A DNA stretch of 40,226 nt from assembly GCF_000341005.1 (NCBI RefSeq), contig NZ_ANBD01000126.1, positions 1 through 40,226 on the forward strand, written 5' to 3'. Shown in pieces: positions 8,297-16,387 of the stretch. Numbering within the stretch: position 1 is the first letter of the stretch; the number at the start of each line of letters is the position of its first letter. Under the pieces are notes generated by a model. The model was given only the letters and a program-made list of their open reading frames with translations, did no database searches and was not told the DNA's origin. The DNA comes from Nocardiopsis alkaliphila YIM 80379 (lineage in GTDB: Bacteria; Actinomycetota; Actinomycetes; Streptosporangiales; Streptosporangiaceae). The position numbers and the translations under genes were made by a program.

Positions 8297-9280
8297 TCAG
8301 GGGTGTTCCTCCAGCGAGGTCAGCGCGTTCTCCACGGCCTCCTCCAACTGGGCATGACGTTCCAGGAGTTCGGTCTCGTGCCGGGTGATGAGCTCCACCT
8401 GAACCTCGGTCTCGACCCGGACCATGAGATCGATCAGCCCGACCTCCTCCTTGCACTCCACCGCGGTGATCGCGGCCACGGTGTCGTCCACGGCCACGGC
8501 GCTCTCGGAGGACCCCACCAGCCAGAAGTCCTCCCCCGGGTAGCCGGCCCCGTCCATACACACGACCCACTCCCCCATCGCGTCGATGACCTCGGCGTCG
8601 TCCAGCGCCCGGTCGAAGGAGACGGCCTTGATCCACTCGGCGGTTCCGGCGATCCCGGGTTGCTCGCCCGCGATGCCCTCCTGCGCTTGCTCCTTGGTGA
8701 CGATCTCCATGTGGGGGTCCACCCTCGCGTGAGCCCATCCGAAGCAGCCGTGCACGGGCACCGGTTCGCCGCTGGGGGTGTGAACGTCCTCGCGGCCGCC
8801 GAACAACGCGTCCATGGCGTCCTGCTCGGTCTGCCCGCCGTGATCGATGCGCCAGGGCGGGTCGGTGCCCTCCTCCGCGCCGTCCAGGTGTTCGGGGGCA
8901 CCGAAGCCGTACTCTTCGGCGCTGTCCAGGCTGACGAGACCGTAACGCCGGTACTCACCGTGGGGGCCGAAGAAGGCGGTGTCCGTCTCCAGGTGCTCGT
9001 TCGTCTCGGGTACGTGGGTGTAGTCGTACCCCAGGCCCCGCATACAGCTTTCGACGTGTGCCCCGGCGGCTTGGGTGATGGTCCTCAGCTGGGCTTCGTT
9101 GGTGCGGTAGTCGTAGATCGGCAGATGGAGCCGTTCGGTGAGGTCACGGTCTTCCCCAGGAAGCACGGTCGCGTCCCGTTCCGGCGGGCCGAGACCGTCG
9201 GTGCCGGGGGAACAGGCCACGAGGAAGCCGAGCGCCACCGCACACGTGACCGCTGTCATACGCTGGGAGAACGTTTCCAT
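8297..9280 (-). CDS. Lipoprotein of unknown function, paralogue 1
   Basis: 327 residues. The signal peptide ends in a lipobox (GFLVAC), so the protein is probably lipid-anchored outside the membrane. After the anchor there are four cysteines in fixed contexts: ESCMRGLGYDY, HGCFGWAH, VVCMDGAGYPGED and AVECKEEVGL. The same four occur in the next gene, suggesting two disulfides in a shared domain. The C-terminus is a predicted helix rich in Glu (LLERHAQLEEAVENALTSLEEH). The fold is not recognised. It lies beside a MacAB-like transporter, so it may be a sensor or substrate-binding partner (inference). The start is ATG 9280. Its ribosome site is weak, and GAAGGA lies 15 bases upstream. Confidence 0.8.
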   Translation of the reverse strand: METFSQRMTAVTCAVALGFLVACSPGTDGLGPPERDATVLPGEDRDLTERLHLPIYDYRTNEAQLRTITQAAGAHVESCMRGLGYDYTHVPETNEHLETDTAFFGPHGEYRRYGLVSLDSAEEYGFGAPEHLDGAEEGTDPPWRIDHGGQTEQDAMDALFGGREDVHTPSGEPVPVHGCFGWAHARVDPHMEIVTKEQAQEGIAGEQPGIAGTAEWIKAVSFDRALDDAEVIDAMGEWVVCMDGAGYPGEDFWLVGSSESAVAVDDTVAAITAVECKEEVGLIDLMVRVETEVQVELITRHETELLERHAQLEEAVENALTSLEEHP

Positions 9281-9314
9281 TGTTCGATCTATGTTTCCTT
9301 CTCGCGGGGGATCA

Positions 9315-9338
9315 CGGACAGCGATATGAGGCTGTCCG
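9315..9338. promoter_or_regulatory. Palindrome upstream of lipoprotein gene 1
   Basis: CGGACAGC (9315-9322), an 8-base spacer, then GCTGTCCG (9331-9338) form a perfect inverted repeat 35 bases before the start codon at 9280. The position and form suggest an operator. No cognate regulator is adjacent. The same 246-bp gap (9281-9526) also holds a hairpin CGTTTCC-AGAAA-GGAAACG at 9462-9480, possibly the end of the transcript of the gene at 9527. Confidence 0.45.
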
Positions 9339-9526
9339 AGGCAGTCGGAAAATAGCAGATAAAACCGGTGGGCACCGGACTTCCCGGTGACGATGATCTC
9401 TGATCACTGACTTTTCCGAAATGGACAAAAGAGCGCCACCAGCGAACCTTTCGGGATGTACCGTTTCCAGAAAGGAAACGTCACGGTTCCGCAGCGGCCG
9501 CCTCGTCGGTGTGGAGCGCTCCCGGA

Positions 9527-10567
9527 TCACCGGCTCGTCAGGTCCACCGCCCGTTCCAGTACGGCCTCCATCTCCTCGGCACGCTCCCGCAGAGCCGTCT
9601 CGTTGGCGGCGATGTCACGCTCCTGGATCCGGGAGAGGACCTCCAGGTAGGTCTCGGTCAACCCGGCCTCCTCCCGGCACTCCACGTTGCGTACGGCCGC
9701 CTCGGTGTCATCGGAGTCCACCCGTGTGTCCCGCCCCGAACCCACGGTGTCGGGGTCCTCGCCGGGGTAACCGGAATCTGCCATACAGTCCCGCCAGGCG
9801 GCTTCGGCGTCCAGCACCTCCTGGTCCGCGGCGGCCTCCTCCTGGGAGTCGTTGGAGATCTGTGTGGCCACGGGGCTCTCCCCCAATGGGGTGGGGACCT
9901 CACCCGCCTGGGCCTCTTCCACCCCGATGATCCGGACACCCTCGTCTAGTTCGGTTTCGGCCCACCCTTCGCATCCCCACTCCGGGACGGGATCTCCCGA
10001 CGGGGTCTCCGCCCCCTCCGGGAAGCCTTGGAGCGCCGCCACCGCGGCATCGTAGGTCTGGCCCTGGTGGTCGATCCTGAGGTCGCGGAGTTCACCACCG
10101 GCGCCTTCCTCATAGCGTCCGTCGAACATCTCTTCCTCGTGCTGTCTCAGGAGTTCCTCCGGGTGGGAGAAGCCGTTCTCTGCGGCGTACTCGGCGTCGA
10201 CGTGCCACCGGCCCAGGTAGTTGCTCTGCGGGCCGAAGGCGGCGACGGAAAGAGGATCGACTTCCTGGGGTTCTCCACGAGTGAAGGAGAAGCCGAGGTC
10301 TCGCATGCACTCCTCGACGAGGATCTCGTGGGCGTTGCGCAGGGTGGCCTGCTCCACCGCGGTGAACATGTAGGCGTGGATGGGAAGGTCGAAGAGTTCG
10401 TCCATCGCCTCGTCCGCTCCGGGGACCGGGGACTCGGCGTCCTCACGCAGTTCGGCGTCGGGGGCGGGGGAGTCGGAGGTGGAGCAACCGACGGCCGCGA
10501 CCCCCAGGGTGATCGCGATCAAGGCGGTGCGCAGCGCGCTCACCGTGCGAACGAGTTCATCAGGCAT
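9527..10567 (-). CDS. Lipoprotein of unknown function, paralogue 2
   Basis: 346 residues. Signal peptide with lipobox (VAAVGC, Cys at about residue 28). It shares with the neighbouring gene LPIHAY (LPIYDY there), EECMRDLGFSF, WGCEGWAE, RDCMADSGYPGED and NVECREEAGL, so the two arose by duplication and have diverged. The C-terminal helix is also acidic (RERAEEMEAVLERAVDL). The start is ATG with GGGAG 5 bases upstream. The gene directly follows the ABC permease gene on the minus strand (99-bp gap) and may be in that operon. No enzymatic motif is visible. Confidence 0.8.
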   Translation of the reverse strand: MPDELVRTVSALRTALIAITLGVAAVGCSTSDSPAPDAELREDAESPVPGADEAMDELFDLPIHAYMFTAVEQATLRNAHEILVEECMRDLGFSFTRGEPQEVDPLSVAAFGPQSNYLGRWHVDAEYAAENGFSHPEELLRQHEEEMFDGRYEEGAGGELRDLRIDHQGQTYDAAVAALQGFPEGAETPSGDPVPEWGCEGWAETELDEGVRIIGVEEAQAGEVPTPLGESPVATQISNDSQEEAAADQEVLDAEAAWRDCMADSGYPGEDPDTVGSGRDTRVDSDDTEAAVRNVECREEAGLTETYLEVLSRIQERDIAANETALRERAEEMEAVLERAVDLTSR

Positions 10568-10666
10568 GGGGGCTCCCTGAGGTTGTGGGTGTTCAAGATG
10601 GGATGTCCTGGGTTCCCAGGACGGTGGGGTGTGACTGATGTGGGAGGTGGAGGGGTCCGGGACGGT

Positions 10667-11935
10667 TCAGGAACGCAGGGCCTGGGCGGGTTCGGTGCGG
10701 GCCGCGCGCCAGGCCGGATAGGCCCCGGCCACCAGACCCACACCCGCACCGATCAGGGGGGCCGCGGCGATGGTGCGGGGGTCCAGCAGCGGCCCCCACC
10801 CCTGGAACAGGGAGACGACGACGACCGTTCCCGCGCCCAGGGCTGCGCCGACCATACCGCCCACGAAACCCGACCCGGCCGACTCGGTGAGGAACTGGGC
10901 GGCGATCTGGGAACGTCGGGCACCCATCGCCCGACGTAGGCCGATCTCCGGCACCCGCTCGATGACCGACACCAAAGTGGTGTTGGCGATGCCGAGCGCC
11001 CCCACCCCCAGGCACACCACGGCCAAGGCCATGAACAGTCCGGTCAGGTCGTTGTCGATGCCGTCACGCAGGGTGCGCGGATCCGGTGGGACCTGAACCT
11101 GGAGGGCGGCCGGGTGGTCCGGGCGCAAAGCGACACGGATCTCGTCGCCCACCTGCTGGGCGGCGCCCATTCGGGTGTCGACGATCAGCGTGTTCTCTCC
11201 CATCCCCGGTTCGGGGGCGCCCCAGGTCTCCATGGCCGAGCTTCGCGGCACCATGACCGAGGCCAGAGTCGCGGGGTGGCGCTCCACGTCCTCGACGATG
11301 CCGATCACGGTGAAGGGGTGACGTCCCACGAACAGCGTCGGTCGGTGTTCGACGCCGTTCAGCCCGATCCGGTGCGCGGCGGCCCGGCCCAGCACCGCCA
11401 CCGGCTGGGTGTTCTCCTCGTGGAAGGAATCGAAGACCCTGCCGTGGGCGAGTCGGGCGTGCACGGCGTCGAAGTAACCGGGTGAGACGGCGAGCACGTC
11501 GACGGAGACCCCTGCCGGTTCCGTCCCCGGCGGCCCAGGGGGCAGCAGGGACCCCTGAGCCGATTCTCCACCGGGCTCTCGGATGTCGGGGACGAAGTAC
11601 GACCCGGCGGCGGTCACTCCGTTGACCGCCATGGCCGCCTTTTCGGGGTCCTCCCCCAGACCGGGTTCGACCCCTCCCGGAAGGTCGTCGACGTTGCTCT
11701 GGTCGGTGACGGTGACCTCGGTGGCGGTCATGGCGTCGAAGCGGTCGCCGATCTGGCCCGCAGCGGTGGAGGCCAGACCCAGTGTGGCGACGAAGACGGT
11801 GATGCCGATGACCGTGCCCAGACCGGTCAGCGCCGTCCTGCCGGGACGGGCGAGCATGCCGGAGGCGGCTTCGGACAGGAGGTCGCGCAGCGGAAGCCGG
11901 TGCGGGGCGGGCCCGGACCAGGTGCGGCGGGGCAT
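10667..11935 (-). CDS. MacB/FtsX-type ABC transporter permease
   Basis: 422 residues from ATG 11935, which has GAGGGGAG 6 bases upstream. Topology of the MacB family: one N-terminal transmembrane segment (about residues 33-55, ALTGLGTVIGITVFVATLGL), a large extracytoplasmic MacB-PCD domain, and three C-terminal segments (GLFMALAVVCLGVGALGIANTT; GFVGGMVGAALGAGTVVVV; AAAPLIGAGVGLVAGAYPAWRAA) ending in the typical PAQALRS. VIERVPEIGLRRAMGARRSQI is the FtsX-family coupling segment. It works with the ATPase and adaptor encoded next to it. This is a mechanotransmission-type transporter rather than a classic importer. Its first 109 bases overlap the ATPase gene in another frame. Confidence 0.9.
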   Translation of the reverse strand: MPRRTWSGPAPHRLPLRDLLSEAASGMLARPGRTALTGLGTVIGITVFVATLGLASTAAGQIGDRFDAMTATEVTVTDQSNVDDLPGGVEPGLGEDPEKAAMAVNGVTAAGSYFVPDIREPGGESAQGSLLPPGPPGTEPAGVSVDVLAVSPGYFDAVHARLAHGRVFDSFHEENTQPVAVLGRAAAHRIGLNGVEHRPTLFVGRHPFTVIGIVEDVERHPATLASVMVPRSSAMETWGAPEPGMGENTLIVDTRMGAAQQVGDEIRVALRPDHPAALQVQVPPDPRTLRDGIDNDLTGLFMALAVVCLGVGALGIANTTLVSVIERVPEIGLRRAMGARRSQIAAQFLTESAGSGFVGGMVGAALGAGTVVVVSLFQGWGPLLDPRTIAAAPLIGAGVGLVAGAYPAWRAARTEPAQALRS

Positions 11936-12612
11936 CGACGACTCCCCTCGCTGAGACACCCGTCCCGGATGATCACGGTGCGCTGCCCGCGCGCCGCCAC
12001 ACCGGTGTCGTGGGTGACGACCAACAGGGTGATGCCATCGGCGTGGAGTTCGTCCAGGAGCGAGAGGACCGAGGCGGCCGTGGTCGAGTCCAGGTTGCCG
12101 GTGGGCTCGTCGCACAACAGCAGGGAGGGCCGGGCGGCGAGAGCGCGAGCGATCGCCACCCGTTGGCGTTCTCCTCCGGAGAGGGTGGCCGCCAAGGCGT
12201 GTTCTCGGTGGCTCAACCCCACCCGCCGCAGAGCCGTGCGCGCCCGGGCGGTGCGTTCGGCGCGAGGGACGCCGGTATAGACCATGCTCAGTCGGGTGTT
12301 GTCGAGGGCACTGCGGTGGCCGATGAGGTGGAAGGACTGGAAGACGAAGCCGATGCGGTCGCCGCGGAGCGCGCTACGGTGTCGTTCACCCATGTCGGCG
12401 GGGTCGATGCCGTCGATGAGGTAGGTGCCGCCGGTGGGGGTGTCCAGCAGGCCGACCAGGTTGAGGAAGGTCGACTTGCCCGAACCGGAGGGTCCGACCA
12501 CCGTCACGTACTCCCCCGCCTCGATGGTCAGATCGACGTCGCGCAGAGCGTGCACCGGGGAGGGTCCATCGAAGGTACGGCTCACTCCGCGCATGTCGAT
12601 GACGGGGGTCAT
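11827..12612 (-). CDS. MacB/LolD-type ABC transporter ATP-binding protein
   Basis: 261 residues from ATG 12612, overlapping the adaptor stop as ATGA. Seen: Walker A GPSGSGKST (40-48), Q-loop FVFQSFHLI, signature LSGGERQRVAIARAL, Walker B LLLCDEPTGNLD, and the H-loop VTHD. The normal family end is near IIRDGCLSEG. Here about 36 further residues rich in Pro, Arg and Cys (through GFRCATSCPKPPPACSPVPAGRR) are read from DNA that also codes the permease N-terminus. The tail is either a real overlap or the result of a lost stop codon or frameshift. It hydrolyses ATP to drive the permease at 10667-11935. Confidence 0.92.
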   Translation of the reverse strand: MTPVIDMRGVSRTFDGPSPVHALRDVDLTIEAGEYVTVVGPSGSGKSTFLNLVGLLDTPTGGTYLIDGIDPADMGERHRSALRGDRIGFVFQSFHLIGHRSALDNTRLSMVYTGVPRAERTARARTALRRVGLSHREHALAATLSGGERQRVAIARALAARPSLLLCDEPTGNLDSTTAASVLSLLDELHADGITLLVVTHDTGVAARGQRTVIIRDGCLSEGSRRCPAAPGPGPPRTGFRCATSCPKPPPACSPVPAGRR

Positions 12613-13763
12613 GTGTCCGACACCACCACGGTGTCGCCGACCTCCACACCCTCGACCTCGACCCAACCGCCCGCGGTGGTACCGATGCGCACCTCGACCT
12701 CGGTTCCATCCGGTCTGACCAGGTACGTGGTGCCGTCATGGCGGGAGAAGACTGCGGCGGAGGGAACCGCCGGGACCGGCTCCCCGGTGGCGGCGATCTC
12801 AATGGTGATCCGCACGTCGGCACCGCTCAATCGTTCCGTGAAGTCACCGGTGACCAGAAGCTGGTGCCCCTCGTCCCCGCCTTGGCCCTCCGGACCGTCC
12901 TCCTCGGTCTCGTTCGGGGGCAGGAGGGAGGCGACCTCGGCCTCGACCTCGACCCCGTGGGCCTCGGAGTGCACGAGGACGGCAGCTCCGACCTCGATCA
13001 GCGCGTGTTCGTTGTCGGAGACCACGGTGGTGGCGGACAGGCCACCGGAGGCCACTTCCAGGAACGGGCCCTCGGCGAGTTCGCCGACACGTGCGTGCAG
13101 CGTGTGCAGGGAGGAGGGGAATCCGGGAAGGAAGGCCAGTTCACCTCGGGGGATGGTCGGCCCGCCCACGGGCGCGGGACCGTCGGTGTCCTCCGGTCCG
13201 CTCGGTGAGGTCTCCGGAACCGTGTCGGTGAGGGGGGCGTAGCCGCGATTGTCGTACATCGCCTCGACCGCGGCCTGGGTGGCGGGGCCGTACACCCCGT
13301 TGGCCTCGGGCAGGGCGAAGCCCAGGGAGAGCAACGCCTCCTGGAGTTGGGTGACGTCACGCCCCTCCATCCCCGGGAGCAGGTCCCGGTACATGGGGAA
13401 CTCTCCGGGGAGGGCGATGAGGGGACGGCCCGCCACTTCGGCCACCACGGAGCCGGGAAGGATCTCCTCCCCCACCGCGATCGGGGTGGCGGTGACCACC
13501 GGGTCACCCGCGGGTCCGGGGCCCGGCGCGGTGATGGTGGCGGTGAACTCGGAGCCGACGGTGCCACGGAGGACGATCGTGTCGACGAGTTCACGCTCCT
13601 CGACGCCGGCGGTCAGGGTACTGGGAGGTGGAGGCGCGGCCTCGGCCGCCCTTTGCTGGGGCGAGCGGACGAACACGGTCGCGGCGAAGGCGCACGCCGA
13701 CGCCAGGGCGCACACCACGACGACAATGGCCAAGGTCCTGGCCCGTGAGGGAGCTTTCGACAC
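12609..13763 (-). CDS. HlyD/MacA-like adaptor with peptidoglycan-binding domain
   Basis: 384 residues. N-terminal transmembrane or signal anchor (LAIVVVVCALASACAFAATVFV), then a membrane-fusion-type beta region, then an inserted peptidoglycan-binding domain (GMEGRDVTQLQEALLSLGF, NGVYGPATQAAVEAMYDNRGY, about residues 130-170), and C-terminal beta-barrel repeats with TTYLVRPDGTEVEVRIGTTAGGWVEVEGVEVGDTVVVSDT. This architecture is typical of actinobacterial three-gene MacAB-like systems, where the adaptor spans the thick wall. It is the first gene of the set; its stop overlaps the ATPase start by 4 bases. The start is GTG 13763 with no clear ribosome site, so leaderless translation is possible. 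Confidence 0.88.
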   Translation of the reverse strand: MSKAPSRARTLAIVVVVCALASACAFAATVFVRSPQQRAAEAAPPPPSTLTAGVEERELVDTIVLRGTVGSEFTATITAPGPGPAGDPVVTATPIAVGEEILPGSVVAEVAGRPLIALPGEFPMYRDLLPGMEGRDVTQLQEALLSLGFALPEANGVYGPATQAAVEAMYDNRGYAPLTDTVPETSPSGPEDTDGPAPVGGPTIPRGELAFLPGFPSSLHTLHARVGELAEGPFLEVASGGLSATTVVSDNEHALIEVGAAVLVHSEAHGVEVEAEVASLLPPNETEEDGPEGQGGDEGHQLLVTGDFTERLSGADVRITIEIAATGEPVPAVPSAAVFSRHDGTTYLVRPDGTEVEVRIGTTAGGWVEVEGVEVGDTVVVSDT

Positions 13764-13910
13764 GAGGAATCTCTGGTGGGGGTAGGGGTCCCGGAAAATG
13801 CGGGGAAATCCTTCGATAATCCGCCCGGGGTCGGGTGATCATAGCAGGACCACCTCACACGTGAATGGCCCTGTTCTTCTTCATGACGAGTATTGACGGA
13901 GCCGGTTCAT

Positions 13911-13944
13911 AAAAGAAACCGGCAGGCCCCGAAGGACCTGCCGG
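13911..13944 (-). terminator. Rho-independent terminator of the second LCP gene
   Basis: Arms CCGGCAGG (13919-13926) and CCTGCCGG (13937-13944), followed on the minus strand by TTTCTTTT (complement of 13911-13918). It lies 34 bases past the LCP stop and upstream of the adaptor gene. Confidence 0.8.
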
Positions 13945-13977
13945 AATGGTTCCCGAGAGGTTCGGGTCGAGGTGGCC

Positions 13978-15402
13978 TCAGCAGGCGCTCTCCTCCGCGG
14001 CCTCGGCGGTCACACCACCCAGGTCCTCGGTGATGGACAGGTCGGTCTCGGCCGAGGAGTCGCCCGCGAAGCCGTTCCAGTCGCTGCTCGCCACCAACTC
14101 CAGGGTCTGCTCCAGTCCCTCGATCTCCTCGGTCACGGCGTTCTGTAGCGAGCCCGCCAACAATTCGGCGGCGGCTTTGTCTCCAGGGCCGTGGTAGACC
14201 GTGCTGGCCTCGGGGAAACGCGATTCGGGGTTGCCCGTACCGGTGACCACGTAGCCCTCTTGGACCAGCACCGCCTGGATCTCCAGGGCGAGCCCATCGA
14301 TGCCGGTGTTGTTGATGACCTCGACGGAGATGTCGGAGGGATCGAGCGAGGTCTCCTCGTTCCGCTCCGTGTCCGAGTCGTCGTCTCCGCCGGCCAGGTC
14401 CACGCCCGCGTTGATCGCCTCGAACAGCTCCGAGGCCTGGGGCTGACTCATGATGATGCGGTTGTTGTCCTCGGGGTGTTCCCCGTTGGGAACGGTGACG
14501 AACTGGATCCGATCCAGGTCCACCTCGCGCATGGAGATGGCGATGTCGGTCATGATGTCGACGGTGAGCTCGTCATCGGTGGTGATGGAGTCGGTGACCG
14601 CGCCCAGGAAGTTGGTGATGGTGATCGGACTGGTCATCACCTCACTGCTGAGTACCTCGCGCAGCATGGCGCCCATGAACTCCTGCTGGCGGTCGATGCG
14701 GGACAGGTCGCTGCCGTCCCCCTGGGCGTAGCGGGAACGTACGAAGCCCAGGGAGTCCTCACCATCGAGTGTCTGGAGCCCGGCGTCCAGCTTCAGGTGC
14801 GCCTTGGGGTCGTCGATGGGCTCGGGGATGCACATCTGCACCCCACCGATCGCGTCCACCATGTCCTTGAACCCGGCGAAGTCCATCATGACGAAGTGGT
14901 CCAGGTGCACGCCGGTGACCAGCTCGACCGCCTTCCACTGGCAGCCCACCCCACCGAAGGTCATGGCGGAGTTGATCATGCCCTGGTGGGGCCCCATGCC
15001 CTCGTACCCTTCGGACGGGTCACAGGCGGGAAGGTCGACCACCAGGTCCCGAGGCAGGTTGACCAGGGTCGCGGCCCCGTTGTCCACGTTGATGCTGGCG
15101 ATGAGCATCGTGTCGGGGCGCTCGCCCTCGGCCTCGCCATAGTCGGCGTTCTCGCCCGAACGCACGTCGGAGCCGATGATGAGAAGGTTCATGACCCCCT
15201 CGACGCTGGTGGGCCGATCCCACTCGTCGGTGTCCACCTGGGCGGTGGTGATGTTGCCGACCAGACCCTGGTACCAGCCATAACCGCCCAGGCTCGCCAC
15301 GATGGTGAGCGCGGTGACGACACAGGCGATCCACTGCCCCGCGGACAGACGGGAGTCGCCCAAAGCGCCGGAAGAGCGGGGGGCGGAACGTTTTCCAGCC
15401 AT
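13978..15402 (-). CDS. LytR-CpsA-Psr (LCP) family protein with LytR_C domain, copy 2
   Basis: 474 residues. Same architecture as the gene at 6188-7603: a basic N-terminus, one transmembrane segment (about 23-43), an LCP domain with LIIGSDVRSGE, RPDTMLIASINVDNGAATLVNLPRD, MINSAMTFGG, PIDDPKAHLKLDAGLQTLDG and GFVRSRYAQGDGSDLSRI, and a LytR_C domain (SVEVINNTGIDGLALEIQAVL). The C-terminus ITEDLGGVTAEAAEESAC matches the other copy, including a near-terminal Cys. It probably transfers glycopolymers to peptidoglycan. The start is ATG with GAAGG 5 bases upstream. It is a single-gene unit with its own terminator. Confidence 0.92.
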   Translation of the reverse strand: MAGKRSAPRSSGALGDSRLSAGQWIACVVTALTIVASLGGYGWYQGLVGNITTAQVDTDEWDRPTSVEGVMNLLIIGSDVRSGENADYGEAEGERPDTMLIASINVDNGAATLVNLPRDLVVDLPACDPSEGYEGMGPHQGMINSAMTFGGVGCQWKAVELVTGVHLDHFVMMDFAGFKDMVDAIGGVQMCIPEPIDDPKAHLKLDAGLQTLDGEDSLGFVRSRYAQGDGSDLSRIDRQQEFMGAMLREVLSSEVMTSPITITNFLGAVTDSITTDDELTVDIMTDIAISMREVDLDRIQFVTVPNGEHPEDNNRIIMSQPQASELFEAINAGVDLAGGDDDSDTERNEETSLDPSDISVEVINNTGIDGLALEIQAVLVQEGYVVTGTGNPESRFPEASTVYHGPGDKAAAELLAGSLQNAVTEEIEGLEQTLELVASSDWNGFAGDSSAETDLSITEDLGGVTAEAAEESAC

Positions 15403-15552
15403 GCGAACCTTCGGATGCGAACAGACCTTGGAGGGGCGGGGTCAGGGCGGCCTGGAGGTCGCGGCCCCGAGAAAGCTGTGAACGGATGTTAACAGCGGTT
15501 CGATGAGGGCTCGGACCAGACCCGAATCCGATTCGGTGCGCCTGGTGATGAC

Positions 15553-16053
15553 TCAGTAACGGGTAGCGATGGTGCCCGCTGCCCGGTCGTGCAGGCCACG
15601 CGTGTCACGGTCGTAGACCACGGCCGGGATGACCAGGCACAACAACAGGGTTCGCAGCACCATGGACACGAACCAGGGCCAAGAGCGCTCCCCGGTGGCC
15701 GTGATGCCGACGCCGACGATCCGCCGCCCGATCGTTGTACCGAACAGGGTCAGCAGCACGATGTTCATCGCCGCGTAGACCACCAACGTGGACAAGGTGG
15801 TGAAGTTGGTCAGGGCGAGGGCCTCCTCCTCCCCACCGGCCGCGGCCGCGGCCGTGAGGTCCTGACCGATCAGCCCCACGCTAAGGGCGACCGACACCAG
15901 CAGAACGGACAGGCTCCAGTCCAGAGCCAGGCCGACCAGTCGACGCATGACCCCTGGAACCGATCCGGGTCCACTCTCGGGCAGGCCGAGTCTGTTGCCC
16001 CGATAGCGGAAGTCATCGTCGAGGGCGGCGACGGACCGACTCTTGTCACTCAT
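15553..16053 (-). CDS. RDD family membrane protein
   Basis: 166 residues from ATG 16053 (MSDKSRSVAALDDDF). Seen: GSVPGVMRRLVGLALDWSLSVLLVS, which carries the R..D of the RDD signature; a second hydrophobic segment (LVVYAAMNIVLLTLFGTTIGRRIVGV); and a C-terminal segment ending YDRDTRGLHDRAAGTIATRY (the DR..HDR..GT motif). Function unknown; some relatives act as ion antiporters. It is the usual actinobacterial neighbour of glnA, divergent from it. The sequence TACCGT lies 6 bases before the ATG and there is no ribosome site, so translation may be leaderless. Confidence 0.88.
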   Translation of the reverse strand: MSDKSRSVAALDDDFRYRGNRLGLPESGPGSVPGVMRRLVGLALDWSLSVLLVSVALSVGLIGQDLTAAAAAGGEEEALALTNFTTLSTLVVYAAMNIVLLTLFGTTIGRRIVGVGITATGERSWPWFVSMVLRTLLLCLVIPAVVYDRDTRGLHDRAAGTIATRY

Positions 16054-16231
16054 GTTTTCACGGTATCGGCACGTCATGGACGCGCGTACCCAGGTGGGGC
16101 GGGCCATCGTGACCAACGCCCGGACCGGGGGTGGCACCGATCACCTTCAGAGCGAAAAAACGCCCCCTCTCCCCTTATGGCAAGGGAAAACACCAGGTCG
16201 AACGGCCTACCAGACACCTTGGACCGACTGC

Positions 16232-16269
16232 GTAACATGCAGGAAACAATCGAGACATGGTGTGGAAAT
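16232..16269 (+). promoter_or_regulatory. GlnR box upstream of glnA
   Basis: Four pentamers with exact 6-base spacing: GTAAC (16232), GAAAC (16243), GACAT (16254), GAAAT (16265). The known Streptomyces GlnR consensus is gTnAC-n6-GaAAC-n6-GtnAC-n6-GAAAC. Three sites fit well; the third is weaker. It lies 119 bases before the glnA start, so nitrogen-limitation control by GlnR is expected. The rest of the 16054-16387 gap is the divergent promoter region; I see nothing else in it. Confidence 0.8.
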
Positions 16270-16387
16270 CACCCGCTTCTAGCTTCGATCACGAAGCCGG
16301 GAGACGACGTACGGTCCGAACACGGCCGCGATGGAGCGGCGAGGACCACGGGCCCGTCGTCTCAGCCATCTGCACGGAGGTGCCGTT

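Noticed and set aside
12010..13242. 410-codon plus-strand frame opposite the ABC ATPase and adaptor
   Set aside because: No domain and no ribosome site; the minus-strand genes carry all family motifs.
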